The notes under the pieces are model-generated. The model saw only the letters and a list, made by a program, of their open reading frames with translations. It did no database searches and had not been told where the DNA came from. Positions 1 through 6,101 of a stretch of DNA of 7,590 nucleotides are shown here, piece by piece. Numbering within the stretch: the stretch's first letter is position 1; the number at the start of each line of letters is the position of its first letter. Location of the stretch: contig JAJZTV010000097.1 in assembly GCA_021847385.1 (NCBI GenBank), positions 1-7,590 on the forward strand, given 5' to 3'. The position numbers and the translations under genes are program-made. This DNA is from Pseudomonadota bacterium. Lineage in GTDB: Bacteria > Pseudomonadota > Gammaproteobacteria > Burkholderiales > Thiobacillaceae.

Positions 1-1533
1 CCGATCGCCGGTGCAACAGCCAGCACGCTGGGCGGCAACCCGCTGCACCTGGTCACCCACTTCGAATATCAGTGGCTCGACTCCAAGGGCAACGACATGT
101 ACGGCAAATTGCCGATGGCGATGAAGCTGGCCAAGATCGACCAGAACAAGGCCACCGGCGACCTGACCGTTTACGACGTAAGCAACATCAGCATGGCCGG
201 GGTCGACGGCTTGTGGATTCCCTGCGCCGGTTCGCTGTCGCCGTGGAACACCCACCTCGGTTCCGAGGAATACGAGCCGGATGCGCGCTGCATCGAGACC
301 CCAACCGCCCATTCCGCCTGCTCCGGTTCGACCAACAAGCTGGATGCGATGACCACCTACCTCGGCAGCGGCGCCACGCCCAAGGCCTACAACTACGGCC
401 TGACGCCGGAAGTGACGGTGAAGGCCGACGGCAGCACCAGCGTGGTCAAACACCGCACCCTCGGCCGCCTGTCGCGCGAGAAGGCCCAGGTCATGCCGGA
501 CAACAAGACCGTGTTCCAGGGCGACGACGGCACCTACAACGTGCTGACCATGTTCGTCGCCGATACCGCCGGCGATCTGTCGTCGGGCACGTTGTACGCC
601 GCCAAGTGGAGCCAGACCAGCGCCAGCAACGGCGGCAAGGGCAACCTGCAATGGATCAAACTGGGCAAGTCCAGCGACGCCGCGATTGCGACGCTGGCGA
701 ACAGCCTGAAGTTCAGCGACATCTTCGATGCCCAGACCGCCACCAAGAACAGCAGCGGCAGCTATGATGCCGCGCCCGCCGGCTACACCCAGGTCATGGC
801 CGGCCACAGCAGCCTGCTGGTGGAAAACCTGAAGCTGAAGGCCGGCATGGAGACCGCCGCGGCCTTCCTGGAAACCCGGCGCTATGCCTCGTTCAAGGGC
901 GCCACCAGCGAGTTCGAAAAGTTCGAAGGCGTTGCGCTGAATACCGCCGACAAGAAGGTCTACCTGGCGATGAGCCGGATCGGCAACGGCATGGAGGACA
1001 AGTCGGCCGACCCGATCAACCACATCAAGGTCGCCAAGCTGACCGCCGGCGGCGTCTATGAAATGAAGCTGGCCGCCGGCCAGGCCGACTCCGACGGCAA
1101 TGCCATCGCCAGCGACTACGTCGGCACCGAGCTGTCCGGCCTGGTACTGGGCGAAGACACCAGCAAGGACGCCGTCGGCAACACCTGCGCGGTCGAAAAG
1201 ATCTGCAACCCGGACAACCTCTGGTATTCGGAGAAGCTGCGCACCCTGTTCATCGGCGAAGACAGCGGCGCCCACGTCAACAACTTCCTCTGGGCCTACA
1301 ACGTGGACAGCAAGGCGCTGAGCCGCATCCTCAGCCTGCCGGCCGGCGCCGAGTCGACCGGCCTGCAGGCCGTCGACAACAACGGCGGCTTCGGCTACAT
1401 CATGTCCAACTTCCAACATGCCGGCGACTTCACCAGCAGCACCGCGGCCGACCTCAAGACCCGGCTGGCGCCGATGATCGACACCAAGAAAGCCGCGGTC
1501 GGCTACATCGGCCTGGGCAAGAGCCTGCCCTAA
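1..1533 (+). CDS. PhoX/DUF839 family secreted phosphatase, 5'-truncated
   Basis: The reading frame is open from base 1 to the TAA at 1531-1533, so the window holds the last 510 residues and lacks the true start and any signal peptide. An internal ATG at 97 is not a credible start, because conserved-looking sequence (HFEYQWLDSKG) precedes it. Family marks are SPWNTHLGSEE (about nt 238-270), a Cys-containing ETPTAHSACSGSTN stretch (about 295-336), CNPDNLW (about 1204-1224), and GEDSGAHVNNFLWAYN followed by ESTGLQ near the C-terminus. These match the DUF839 beta-propeller family, whose characterised member PhoX is a calcium- and iron-dependent alkaline phosphomonoesterase exported to the periplasm or medium. 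I infer phosphate scavenging from organic esters. Members are usually 600-700 residues, so perhaps 100-200 residues are missing. The gene ends 25 nt before a strong terminator and converges on apbE. It is not part of the neighbouring redox operon. Confidence 0.85.
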   Translation, partial: PIAGATASTLGGNPLHLVTHFEYQWLDSKGNDMYGKLPMAMKLAKIDQNKATGDLTVYDVSNISMAGVDGLWIPCAGSLSPWNTHLGSEEYEPDARCIETPTAHSACSGSTNKLDAMTTYLGSGATPKAYNYGLTPEVTVKADGSTSVVKHRTLGRLSREKAQVMPDNKTVFQGDDGTYNVLTMFVADTAGDLSSGTLYAAKWSQTSASNGGKGNLQWIKLGKSSDAAIATLANSLKFSDIFDAQTATKNSSGSYDAAPAGYTQVMAGHSSLLVENLKLKAGMETAAAFLETRRYASFKGATSEFEKFEGVALNTADKKVYLAMSRIGNGMEDKSADPINHIKVAKLTAGGVYEMKLAAGQADSDGNAIASDYVGTELSGLVLGEDTSKDAVGNTCAVEKICNPDNLWYSEKLRTLFIGEDSGAHVNNFLWAYNVDSKALSRILSLPAGAESTGLQAVDNNGGFGYIMSNFQHAGDFTSSTAADLKTRLAPMIDTKKAAVGYIGLGKSLP

Positions 1534-1558
1534 CCACTAAAACCAGGGAGTCATCGAG

Positions 1559-1584
1559 CGGCGCCTGCGGGCGCCGTTTTTTTT
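1559..1584 (+). terminator. Intrinsic terminator of the PhoX-type gene
   Basis: A perfect 7-bp GC stem (cggcgcc at 1559-1565 with ggcgccg at 1570-1576) closes a tgcg tetraloop and is followed directly by eight T (1577-1584). It starts 25 nt after the phosphatase stop. The T-run ends right beside the apbE stop codon (1586-1588). On the minus strand the hairpin is preceded by A8 but not followed by a U-tract, so termination of the convergent operon here would be weaker. Confidence 0.93.
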
Positions 1585-1585
1585 G

Positions 1586-2488
1586 CTATCGACTGGACAC
1601 CTTGATGGAGCCGCTCGGCCTGCCCTGGGCATCCACGCGTAGATTGGGCAGGCCCAACTCGTCGAGGAACGCGCCGCCGTCCGGCATGCCCTTGAGCATC
1701 GCAATGGTCGAGGCGCTGCCGGCGACCAGGCAGGAATCGGCCAGCACGGTCACGGCCTGCATGCCTTGCACCGGCCAGCCGCTATGGGGATTCAGGATAT
1801 GGCAGTAGCGCCGGCCGTCGATCTCGACATAGCGCTCGTAATCGCCACTGCTGGCCAAGGCCCCTTGCAGCATCGGGATGGCGGTCAACATGCCGCTGCG
1901 CCGCGGATGGCGGATACCGACCAGCCAAGGCGAGCCGTCGGGCTGCGCGTCGAGGACATGGATGTCGCCGCCCAGATTGACCAAGCCGGAAGCAATGCCG
2001 CGCTCGCGGCACAGCGCAGCGGCCCGGTCGGCGGCATATTCCTTGACCACGCCGCCGAAATCCAGCTCCATACCGACAAGGGGCAAATACAAATTCGGCC
2101 GCTGCCATTGCACCTTGGCCCAACCGACCAGCGGCAAGAGGTGTTCTATTTCACCCGGGGCAGGCAAGCGGCCCGCCTTGAAATCCCAGGCGCGGCGCAA
2201 CACGCCGGAGGTGACGTCGAACAGGCCGTCGCTGTGGTCATGGCAGGCAGCGGCATAATCCAACAGCGCGGCGGTCTCCTCATCGACCGTCACGGCCTGC
2301 ACGCCGGCCGAGCGGTTGATCGCGCTCAGCACACTGTCGTCGCGATAACGCGAATAGCGCTGTTCCAACCGGCGCACCTCGACCTCGACCGCCTGCGCCG
2401 CCTGCCGGGCCAACCCAGGCGATGGCGCATAGAGCTGCAACTGGTTGTCGCAGCCCATGGCATGGAAGGCGTGGGCATAGAGCTTCAT
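1586..2488 (-). CDS. ApbE-family protein (FAD:protein FMN transferase homologue), divergent subtype
   Basis: This 300-residue protein has the ApbE fold signatures in order: RYSRYRDDS (44-52), SDGLFDVTSG (86-95), DFGGVVKEYAADR (143-155), GLVNLGGDI (168-176), SSGDYERY (213-220) and HILNPHSGWPV (230-240). Classical ApbE enzymes use FAD and Mg2+ to attach FMN covalently to Ser/Thr of exported redox proteins. Two things are odd. It begins MKLYAHAFHAMGC with no signal peptide or lipobox, although most ApbE proteins act in the periplasm; an in-frame TGA four codons upstream rules out a longer N-terminus. The C-terminal metal-site motif normally resembles DADALATA but here reads VAGSASTI (255-262), so the usual Mg2+-coordinating Asp aligns with Gly257 while the Thr (261) is kept. 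It is last in the operon, 9 nt after the DUF3570 stop and in the same frame. There is no good Shine-Dalgarno, so translation is probably coupled. Family membership is sure; flavin transfer is not. Confidence 0.9.
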   Translation of the reverse strand: MKLYAHAFHAMGCDNQLQLYAPSPGLARQAAQAVEVEVRRLEQRYSRYRDDSVLSAINRSAGVQAVTVDEETAALLDYAAACHDHSDGLFDVTSGVLRRAWDFKAGRLPAPGEIEHLLPLVGWAKVQWQRPNLYLPLVGMELDFGGVVKEYAADRAAALCRERGIASGLVNLGGDIHVLDAQPDGSPWLVGIRHPRRSGMLTAIPMLQGALASSGDYERYVEIDGRRYCHILNPHSGWPVQGMQAVTVLADSCLVAGSASTIAMLKGMPDGGAFLDELGLPNLRVDAQGRPSGSIKVSSR

Positions 2489-2497
2489 GAAGCCAGA

Positions 2498-3586
2498 TCA
2501 GAAGCTGCGGCCGATACCCAAGTAAACGATCTTCGCATAGAGCGGTTCAATCCCCGGCGAGCCGCCACCGCCCAGCTTGAGCGACGATTTCTGCTGATAA
2601 AAATCGAAGCCCGCATCGAAGGTATAACCGCCGGGCAGGACCTTGAGCACCTTGATGCCCGTAGTCAGCGAACCGAAGGCGCTCAAGCGCTGGTCGGCGG
2701 AATAGAGGCTGCCGAAGATGGCCGGCGGAAAGCTGGGCTGGAAGAAATCGGCCGCGTTCTGCGTGTAATAGCGCAGGCTCGGCCGCAGCGTCCAGCCCGC
2801 CCCCACCGGCTGATACCACGCCAGCTCGACGGTATGGGCATGGATGCCCCAGTCGTTGCTGAAATAGCGGTAGTCGGCATGCAGGGCGGCATCGAATTGC
2901 GGCAGGTACTGGCGATAACGGGTCAGCCATGCCAGCTGGCGCCGTTCGCGCGGGCGCATATCGAGCGGCTTATACGGGTCGGAAAAATAGCCCGTGCCAT
3001 CGGAGAGCGCCAGGTTCGACTGGACGATAGCCAAAGGCGTCAGCACCTGGGTGATGCCGACGAAATAGTCGCGCGTGGTGCGCTCTTCCTTGAGAAAGGG
3101 GTTGTTGGTGGAACCGATATCGTCGGCGGTCACCGCAAAACCCGCGGCATAGGTGGTATTGCGGTCGTCGCTGTCGACCCGCGCATCGAGGCCGGCCGAA
3201 CGCGACAGGTAGTCGTGCTCGGTCGATACCGAACCGCTCAGGCCGAGGCTGAACTTCTCGAACAGCCGGGTCAGCTTGGCATCCATGGCCCGGCGGGTTT
3301 CGCTGATGCCCTTGCCGGAAGCGCCGCTCACGGTCGACAGATACCACGGCGAAGCGCCGGAGACGCTGTCGTAAGTCATGCTGCCGCTCAACTCGGTCTT
3401 GTCGTCGAGTGCGGTGTCCAGCCAAGCCATCGGCGCACGCACCCGAATGCGGTCGCGGTCTTTCTGGTAATCCAGGTAGTCCAGGTATTTGATGCCGAGC
3501 GTAGTTTGATCGGCGACGGTCGCGGCCTGGGCCAAGCCGGGCAAGGCCGCCGCGGCCGTCATCAGGGCCTTCAGGGTCTTCGACAT
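2498..3586 (-). CDS. DUF3570 outer-membrane beta-barrel protein
   Basis: The product is 362 residues. I chose the ATG at 3586 (MSKTLKALMTAAAAL...) because a Sec signal peptide follows, with likely cleavage after AQA (residue 21), and a GAGGG Shine-Dalgarno lies 6 nt upstream. The open frame runs on to 3745, but that extension is a low-complexity Arg/Leu shadow of the upstream small gene. The mature part alternates polar and aromatic/hydrophobic residues in beta-strand fashion, has an N-terminal KYLDYLDYQKDRDRI segment and many Tyr residues, and ends in Phe (GIGRSF), the usual C-terminal signal of outer-membrane barrels. It matches my recollection of the DUF3570 family, whose function is not established. 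It sits 14 nt after the DUF4266 lipoprotein gene, a partner it commonly accompanies. I infer an outer-membrane porin or export/assembly platform acting with that lipoprotein. Confidence 0.85.
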   Translation of the reverse strand: MSKTLKALMTAAAALPGLAQAATVADQTTLGIKYLDYLDYQKDRDRIRVRAPMAWLDTALDDKTELSGSMTYDSVSGASPWYLSTVSGASGKGISETRRAMDAKLTRLFEKFSLGLSGSVSTEHDYLSRSAGLDARVDSDDRNTTYAAGFAVTADDIGSTNNPFLKEERTTRDYFVGITQVLTPLAIVQSNLALSDGTGYFSDPYKPLDMRPRERRQLAWLTRYRQYLPQFDAALHADYRYFSNDWGIHAHTVELAWYQPVGAGWTLRPSLRYYTQNAADFFQPSFPPAIFGSLYSADQRLSAFGSLTTGIKVLKVLPGGYTFDAGFDFYQQKSSLKLGGGGSPGIEPLYAKIVYLGIGRSF

Positions 3587-3600
3587 AACCGGCCCTCGCC

Positions 3601-3807
3601 CTAGTTGCAGCCGCAGCCGCCGCCGCCCACGCCGTAGCCGCCCGAGGCGGCTTCTTTGGAGCTGTAGACGTGCTGTTTGAAGTGGGCCTCCAAGGGATCG
3701 GGGTCGAAGGCCATGGCCGGCTTGGCGAGATAGCCCTTCTCCCAAGGCTGCACGGTGCCACAGCCGCCGAGCAGCAACACCGTCAGCAACACTGCAGTGC
3801 GCTTCAT
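3601..3807 (-). CDS. DUF4266 small lipoprotein with Gly-rich CGC tail
   Basis: This 68-residue protein starts with a lipoprotein signal (MKRTAVLLTVLLLGGC). The lipobox LGGC puts the lipidated Cys at 16, leaving a mature chain of only 53 residues. A conserved-looking block, PWEKGYLAKPAMAFDPDP (21-38), is followed by a short helical stretch (LEAHFKQHVYSSKEAA) and a glycine-rich tail, SGGYGVGGGGCGCN (55-68), with Cys65 and Cys67. This is the DUF4266 pattern, and no function is established. The ATG overlaps the tlpA-like stop as ATGA, and GGAGGG lies 9 nt upstream. The tail could bind metal, form a thiol relay with the thioredoxin encoded just upstream, or be chemically modified. Ser49, Ser50 and Ser55 are conceivable flavinylation sites, but none sits in a textbook ApbE target motif. 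The CGC tail resembles glycine/cysteine-rich modified peptides only by analogy. Confidence 0.9.
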   Translation of the reverse strand: MKRTAVLLTVLLLGGCGTVQPWEKGYLAKPAMAFDPDPLEAHFKQHVYSSKEAASGGYGVGGGGCGCN

Positions 3808-4307
3808 TTGCTTGTTCCCTCCAGGGCCTGGCGAATCAGGCCTTCCAACTCTTGCTTCTGGTCATCGCGGAAACCGATGTGCACCTGGCGCACGTTGCCC
3901 TCGCGGTCGATCAGGTAGGAACTGGGCATGCCTTTCACCTGATAGGTCGAGGCCGTCTTGCCCTGGTCGTCGAAGGCCACGGTAAACGCGGCGGGATGCG
4001 CGGCCAGAAACGCCTCGGCATCGCTGCGCTGGCTATCCACGTTGACCGCCAACACCTCCAGGCCCTGGCCGGCAAAACGCTGCTTGATCTCATTCATCCA
4101 GGGAAACGATTTACGGCACGGGGCGCACCACGAGGCCCAGAAATCCAGGTACACCACCTTGCCGCGATAGTCCGCCAGATGCACCGGATTGCTTTTCGCC
4201 GAGGCCAAGGAAAAATCGGGCGCGTGCTCACCCGGGCCCAAGGCCGATGCGCCGGTGGCGGCCCCGGCAGAGGCCGCGGCCAACCACATTGCGAGGATGC
4301 GTTTCAT
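3804..4307 (-). CDS. TlpA-like periplasmic thioredoxin-fold protein
   Basis: The product is 167 residues. Two adjacent ATGs occur (4310 and 4307). I prefer 4307 because the AAGGGG Shine-Dalgarno is then 5 nt away rather than 2. A Sec signal peptide covers about residues 1-22, ending near GASA. The thioredoxin fold follows: GEHAPDFSL (26-34), LADYRGKVVYLDFWASWCAPC (44-64) with active-site Cys61 and Cys64, and a cis-proline loop GMPSSYLID (Pro128). WCAPC and the N-terminal APDF strand are typical of the TlpA/ResA/DsbE group, which reduce disulfides in the periplasm, often for cytochrome c maturation or metal-site assembly. Here the likely partners are operon-encoded: the cytochrome just upstream (CASCH must be reduced for haem attachment) or the CGC tail of the lipoprotein just downstream, whose start codon overlaps this stop by 4 nt. 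Confidence 0.92.
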   Translation of the reverse strand: MKRILAMWLAAASAGAATGASALGPGEHAPDFSLASAKSNPVHLADYRGKVVYLDFWASWCAPCRKSFPWMNEIKQRFAGQGLEVLAVNVDSQRSDAEAFLAAHPAAFTVAFDDQGKTASTYQVKGMPSSYLIDREGNVRQVHIGFRDDQKQELEGLIRQALEGTSK

Positions 4308-4316
4308 CATGTCCCC

Positions 4317-4820
4317 TTACAGGCCGGCCTGGGCCAGCCAATCGGTAATCGTGCCCAGGTCGGCCGGATTACTATTACCGACCGGTTTGCTGGCATCGTA
4401 GTAGTAAACCCGGCCGTTCTGAGTGGCCAGGTAGACATTGGTGTTGCTGTAATGGCGCAAATAATAGCCAGAGACGTTCTGCGACGTGGCACGCGGGCTC
4501 AACAGCGACGGTGCGGCAGCCTCGGCCCAATTGAACAGGCGGTCGGAATCGTTGCCGTTGGGGGTGGCCAGGTAGGCCGCGATGTTCTGCAATTCGGCAT
4601 CGCTCAGGCTAGAAAGTATGATCATGCCGCCCTTGTTTCGGCGAATCGCATCGCGTATCTGCGCCGCGCTATATGGCGCGATGAGCGGGCCGTGGCAACT
4701 GGCGCAATTGCCGTTGTAACTGGCCTTGCCGGCATCCAGGCTGGCGGCTTGGCTAGCCGGCAGGCCGACGGCGCAGGCGGCGGCAACGGTGATCGCGGCG
4801 ATGGTCGAATGGATTCGCAT
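4317..4820 (-). CDS. Monohaem cytochrome c with extra C-terminal domain
   Basis: This 167-residue protein begins with a Sec signal peptide (about residues 1-25, ending PASQA). One class I cytochrome c domain follows: CASCH at 39-43 binds haem covalently, and GGM (64-66) supplies a plausible axial Met66, just before a helix typical of the fold (LSDAELQNIAAYLATP). From about residue 90 a second segment of some 75 residues has no haem motif. It is rich in Tyr, Asn and Ser (YYLRHYSNTNVYLATQNGR, then VYYYDASKP) and ends LGTITDWLAQAGL. It looks like a small beta-rich module that I have seen appended to other secreted proteins, without a named function I can give. Start choice is firm: AAGGAG lies 6 nt upstream. 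It is the first gene of the operon, and the TAA lies 9 nt before the TlpA-like start. Likely role: periplasmic electron carrier for the system. Confidence 0.9.
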   Translation of the reverse strand: MRIHSTIAAITVAAACAVGLPASQAASLDAGKASYNGNCASCHGPLIAPYSAAQIRDAIRRNKGGMIILSSLSDAELQNIAAYLATPNGNDSDRLFNWAEAAAPSLLSPRATSQNVSGYYLRHYSNTNVYLATQNGRVYYYDASKPVGNSNPADLGTITDWLAQAGL

Positions 4821-4826
4821 GGAATT

Positions 4827-4832
4827 CTCCTT
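4827..4832 (-). promoter_or_regulatory. Strong Shine-Dalgarno of the cytochrome operon
   Basis: AAGGAG on the minus strand lies 6 nt before the cytochrome ATG at 4820. It is the best ribosome-binding site in the operon and fixes the start of its first gene. Confidence 0.8.
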
Positions 4833-4845
4833 AGGGTTTCATCAA

Positions 4846-4874
4846 GCCCGAACGGCCGCCGGCCGGCTTCGGGC
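4846..4874 (-). promoter_or_regulatory. Hairpin in the likely leader of the cytochrome operon
   Basis: Seven-base arms gcccgaa (4846-4852) and ttcgggc (4868-4874) are exact complements. An inner ggcc/ggcc pair (4854-4857 with 4861-4864) could extend the fold past mismatches. On the minus strand no U-tract follows, so this is not an intrinsic terminator. It would sit in the 5' untranslated RNA 13 nt upstream of the Shine-Dalgarno, if transcription starts above it. A role in mRNA stability or translation control is inference only. Confidence 0.45.
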
Positions 4875-4905
4875 ATGCCATAGCGGCATTGGCTCGTCCT
4901 CAAAC

Positions 4906-4921
4906 CCCTCTCGCGAGAGGG
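4906..4921. repeat. 16-bp perfect palindrome
   Basis: ccctctcgcgagaggg is a perfect inverted repeat centred between 4913 and 4914, in the divergent intergenic region about 85 bp upstream of the cytochrome start. The symmetry without a loop fits a dimeric-regulator operator or a remnant of a dispersed intergenic repeat. Nothing in the window names the regulator. Confidence 0.5.
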
Positions 4922-5000
4922 CTCAGGCCCCGCTCGACGCTTGCGCGCGGCAGGTGGAGGAATTATCGAACACGACCCCACCGGAAAGATGGTCTTATTG

Positions 5001-5015
5001 GTAACAAGGTGTTAC
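5001..5015. promoter_or_regulatory. Possible operator gtaac-N5-gttac between divergent genes
   Basis: An inverted repeat with 5-bp arms and a 5-bp centre lies in the most AT-rich part of the 4821-5114 intergenic region, where a promoter for the cytochrome operon or the divergent TRIC-like gene would be expected. No convincing -35/-10 pair is visible around it on either strand. Short arms of this size occur by chance, so the call is weak. Confidence 0.25.
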
Positions 5016-5114
5016 AGCTCATTACGACCGGAGAAACCGCGGATAGTGCGGCGCGATGAAGGCCGGGGCCGAAGCCGCGCTAAACTGGCGGCGACACAGC
5101 CTGGATGCGCACGG

Positions 5115-5729
5115 ATGGATAACCTGCTGTATTGGATCGGCCTCGCGGCCGTCGCGGTGAACGCCCTCACCGGCGTGCTCGACGCCGGGCGCAAGCACAT
5201 GGACCTGGTCGGCGTGGTGATGGTCGGCATGGCCACCGCGCTGGGCGGCGGCACCGTGCGCGACATCCTGCTCCAACGCCCGGTGTTCTGGCTGAGCGAC
5301 CAGACCTATCTGCTCGCCGCCCTGGCCACCACCCTGTTCGTCTTCTTCGCCCTGCGCCAGCGGCGGCTGCCGCCCCGGCTGTTCCTCATCCCCGACGCCA
5401 TCGGCCTCGCCCTGTTCACCATCGTCGGCACCCAGATCGCCCTGGACTGGCACGCCCCCTGGCTGGCCGCCAGCCTGCTCGGCATGACCACCGGCGTGGT
5501 CGGCGGCGTGCTGCGCGACGTGTTGTGCAACGAAGTGCCGCTGATCTTCGTGCGCGGCGAACTCTACGCCTCGGCCGCCTGGATCGGCGCCCTGGTGCTG
5601 ATCGGCCTACAGGCCTTGGCGGTGTCGCCGGTGCTCGCCGCCTGGGCCGGCATGGCTGCCGTGCTCGGCATCCGCCTGGCGGCGATGGCGTTTCGGATCA
5701 CCTTGCCGACGTATTCGGCCAAGGAGTGA
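5115..5729 (+). CDS. TRIC/UPF0126 family membrane protein (YicG/YadS-like)
   Basis: The product is 204 residues, the normal size for this family. The frame is open further upstream, but the start at 5115 (MDNLLYWIGLAAVAVNALTG) gives the standard N-terminus; the Shine-Dalgarno is weak (tgga only). The protein is almost wholly hydrophobic, with about seven membrane segments in two homologous halves. Each half carries the family hallmark, GGGTVRDILL (44-53) and GGVLRDVLCNEVP (130-142), both followed by a hydrophobic P-containing segment. Bacterial relatives of the trimeric intracellular cation (TRIC) channels form trimeric pores for monovalent cations in the inner membrane, though the physiological role in bacteria is unclear. 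It is transcribed divergently from the cytochrome operon and appears monocistronic. Confidence 0.93.
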   Translation: MDNLLYWIGLAAVAVNALTGVLDAGRKHMDLVGVVMVGMATALGGGTVRDILLQRPVFWLSDQTYLLAALATTLFVFFALRQRRLPPRLFLIPDAIGLALFTIVGTQIALDWHAPWLAASLLGMTTGVVGGVLRDVLCNEVPLIFVRGELYASAAWIGALVLIGLQALAVSPVLAAWAGMAAVLGIRLAAMAFRITLPTYSAKE

Positions 5730-5750
5730 GGTTGAAGCAGGGGGCGATCA

Positions 5751-5822
5751 GAGCCCGTAGCCGGATGTAGCGCAGCGGAATCCAGGCGGAGCCCCCATCC
5801 ATTTCATTCCATCCGGGCTCCG
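5751..5822. repeat. Dispersed-type intergenic repeat with imperfect inverted arms
   Basis: The segment gtagccggatgtagcgcagc and following bases (5757 on) has the look of a widespread proteobacterial intergenic element built from GTAG, CGGAT, AGCGCAGCG and AATCC blocks. Left arm 5756-5767 pairs with right arm 5810-5822 with one bulge and one mismatch (ccggatg with catccgg at its core). A competing 8-bp stem joins cggagccc (5787-5794) to gggctccg (5815-5822). Only one copy occurs here, so the repetitive nature rests on recognition rather than on this window. Confidence 0.5.
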
Positions 5823-5973
5823 TCTGCTGCGGGAATGAAGGCGTTATGCCCCTAGGGATCGTGACGACCGCCCACTTAACTTTTCCTTGGGTTAACCCCC
5901 GTCGGCAAGCACCACGCCAAACTGGCCGCCAAGCCTCTTGCCACCGCCGTTTCCGCCCGATCCGAAGCACCAA

Positions 5974-6007
5974 CAATGCCAAAAAAACAAGCATTTATTG
6001 CATAAAA
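5974..6007 (+). promoter_or_regulatory. AT-rich probable promoter region for the winged-helix gene
   Basis: A run from caatgcc through aaaaaaacaagcatttattg to cataaaa stands out from GC-rich surroundings 95-128 nt upstream of the start at 6102. Elements such as cataaa resemble a -10 box, but I cannot place a convincing -35 at proper spacing. Location is supported; exact elements are not. Confidence 0.3.
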
Positions 6008-6101
6008 GGCGCACACTACTCAGTTCGGCACCCGTATCAACCGCCGCTAAGGCCTGCCGAGGCTTGCCCCGCTCCACCGGCGACCACTAGGAGTCATTCT
6101 G

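Larger units (their letters stand above)
5730..6101. other. Intergenic region between the TRIC-like and winged-helix genes
   Basis: I see no credible gene in these 372 nt. A 97-residue frame from 5846 lacks a ribosome-binding site and has Arg/Pro/Ser-rich, shadow-like composition. The first third holds a structured repeat (5751-5822). The middle holds short palindromes (ccctaggg at 5850-5857, gggttaaccc at 5889-5898). The last third holds an AT-rich patch that probably drives the downstream gene. No intrinsic terminator with a U-tract follows the TRIC-like gene. Confidence 0.6.

Noticed and set aside
1766..3604. A 612-codon open frame on the plus strand opposite the DUF3570 and ApbE genes
   Set aside because: It is antisense to two recognisable families with signals and proper spacing. 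Its His/Arg/Gln/Gly-rich translation has no domain and looks like the high-GC mirror frame of coding sequence.
3587..3745. 53-codon N-terminal extension of the DUF3570 gene
   Set aside because: It overlaps the DUF4266 gene in another frame, is Arg/Leu-rich, and would bury the clear signal peptide and the GAGGG ribosome-binding site of the start at 3586.
4941..5114. N-terminal extension of the TRIC-like protein from a TTG start
   Set aside because: Family members begin just before the first membrane helix, as at 5115. The extension is polar and unlike the family.
5889..5898. Palindrome gggttaaccc, with overlapping ttaac-N10-gttaa (5876-5895)
   Set aside because: It is short, competing pairings are possible, it lies over 200 nt from the next start, and nothing ties it to a regulator.
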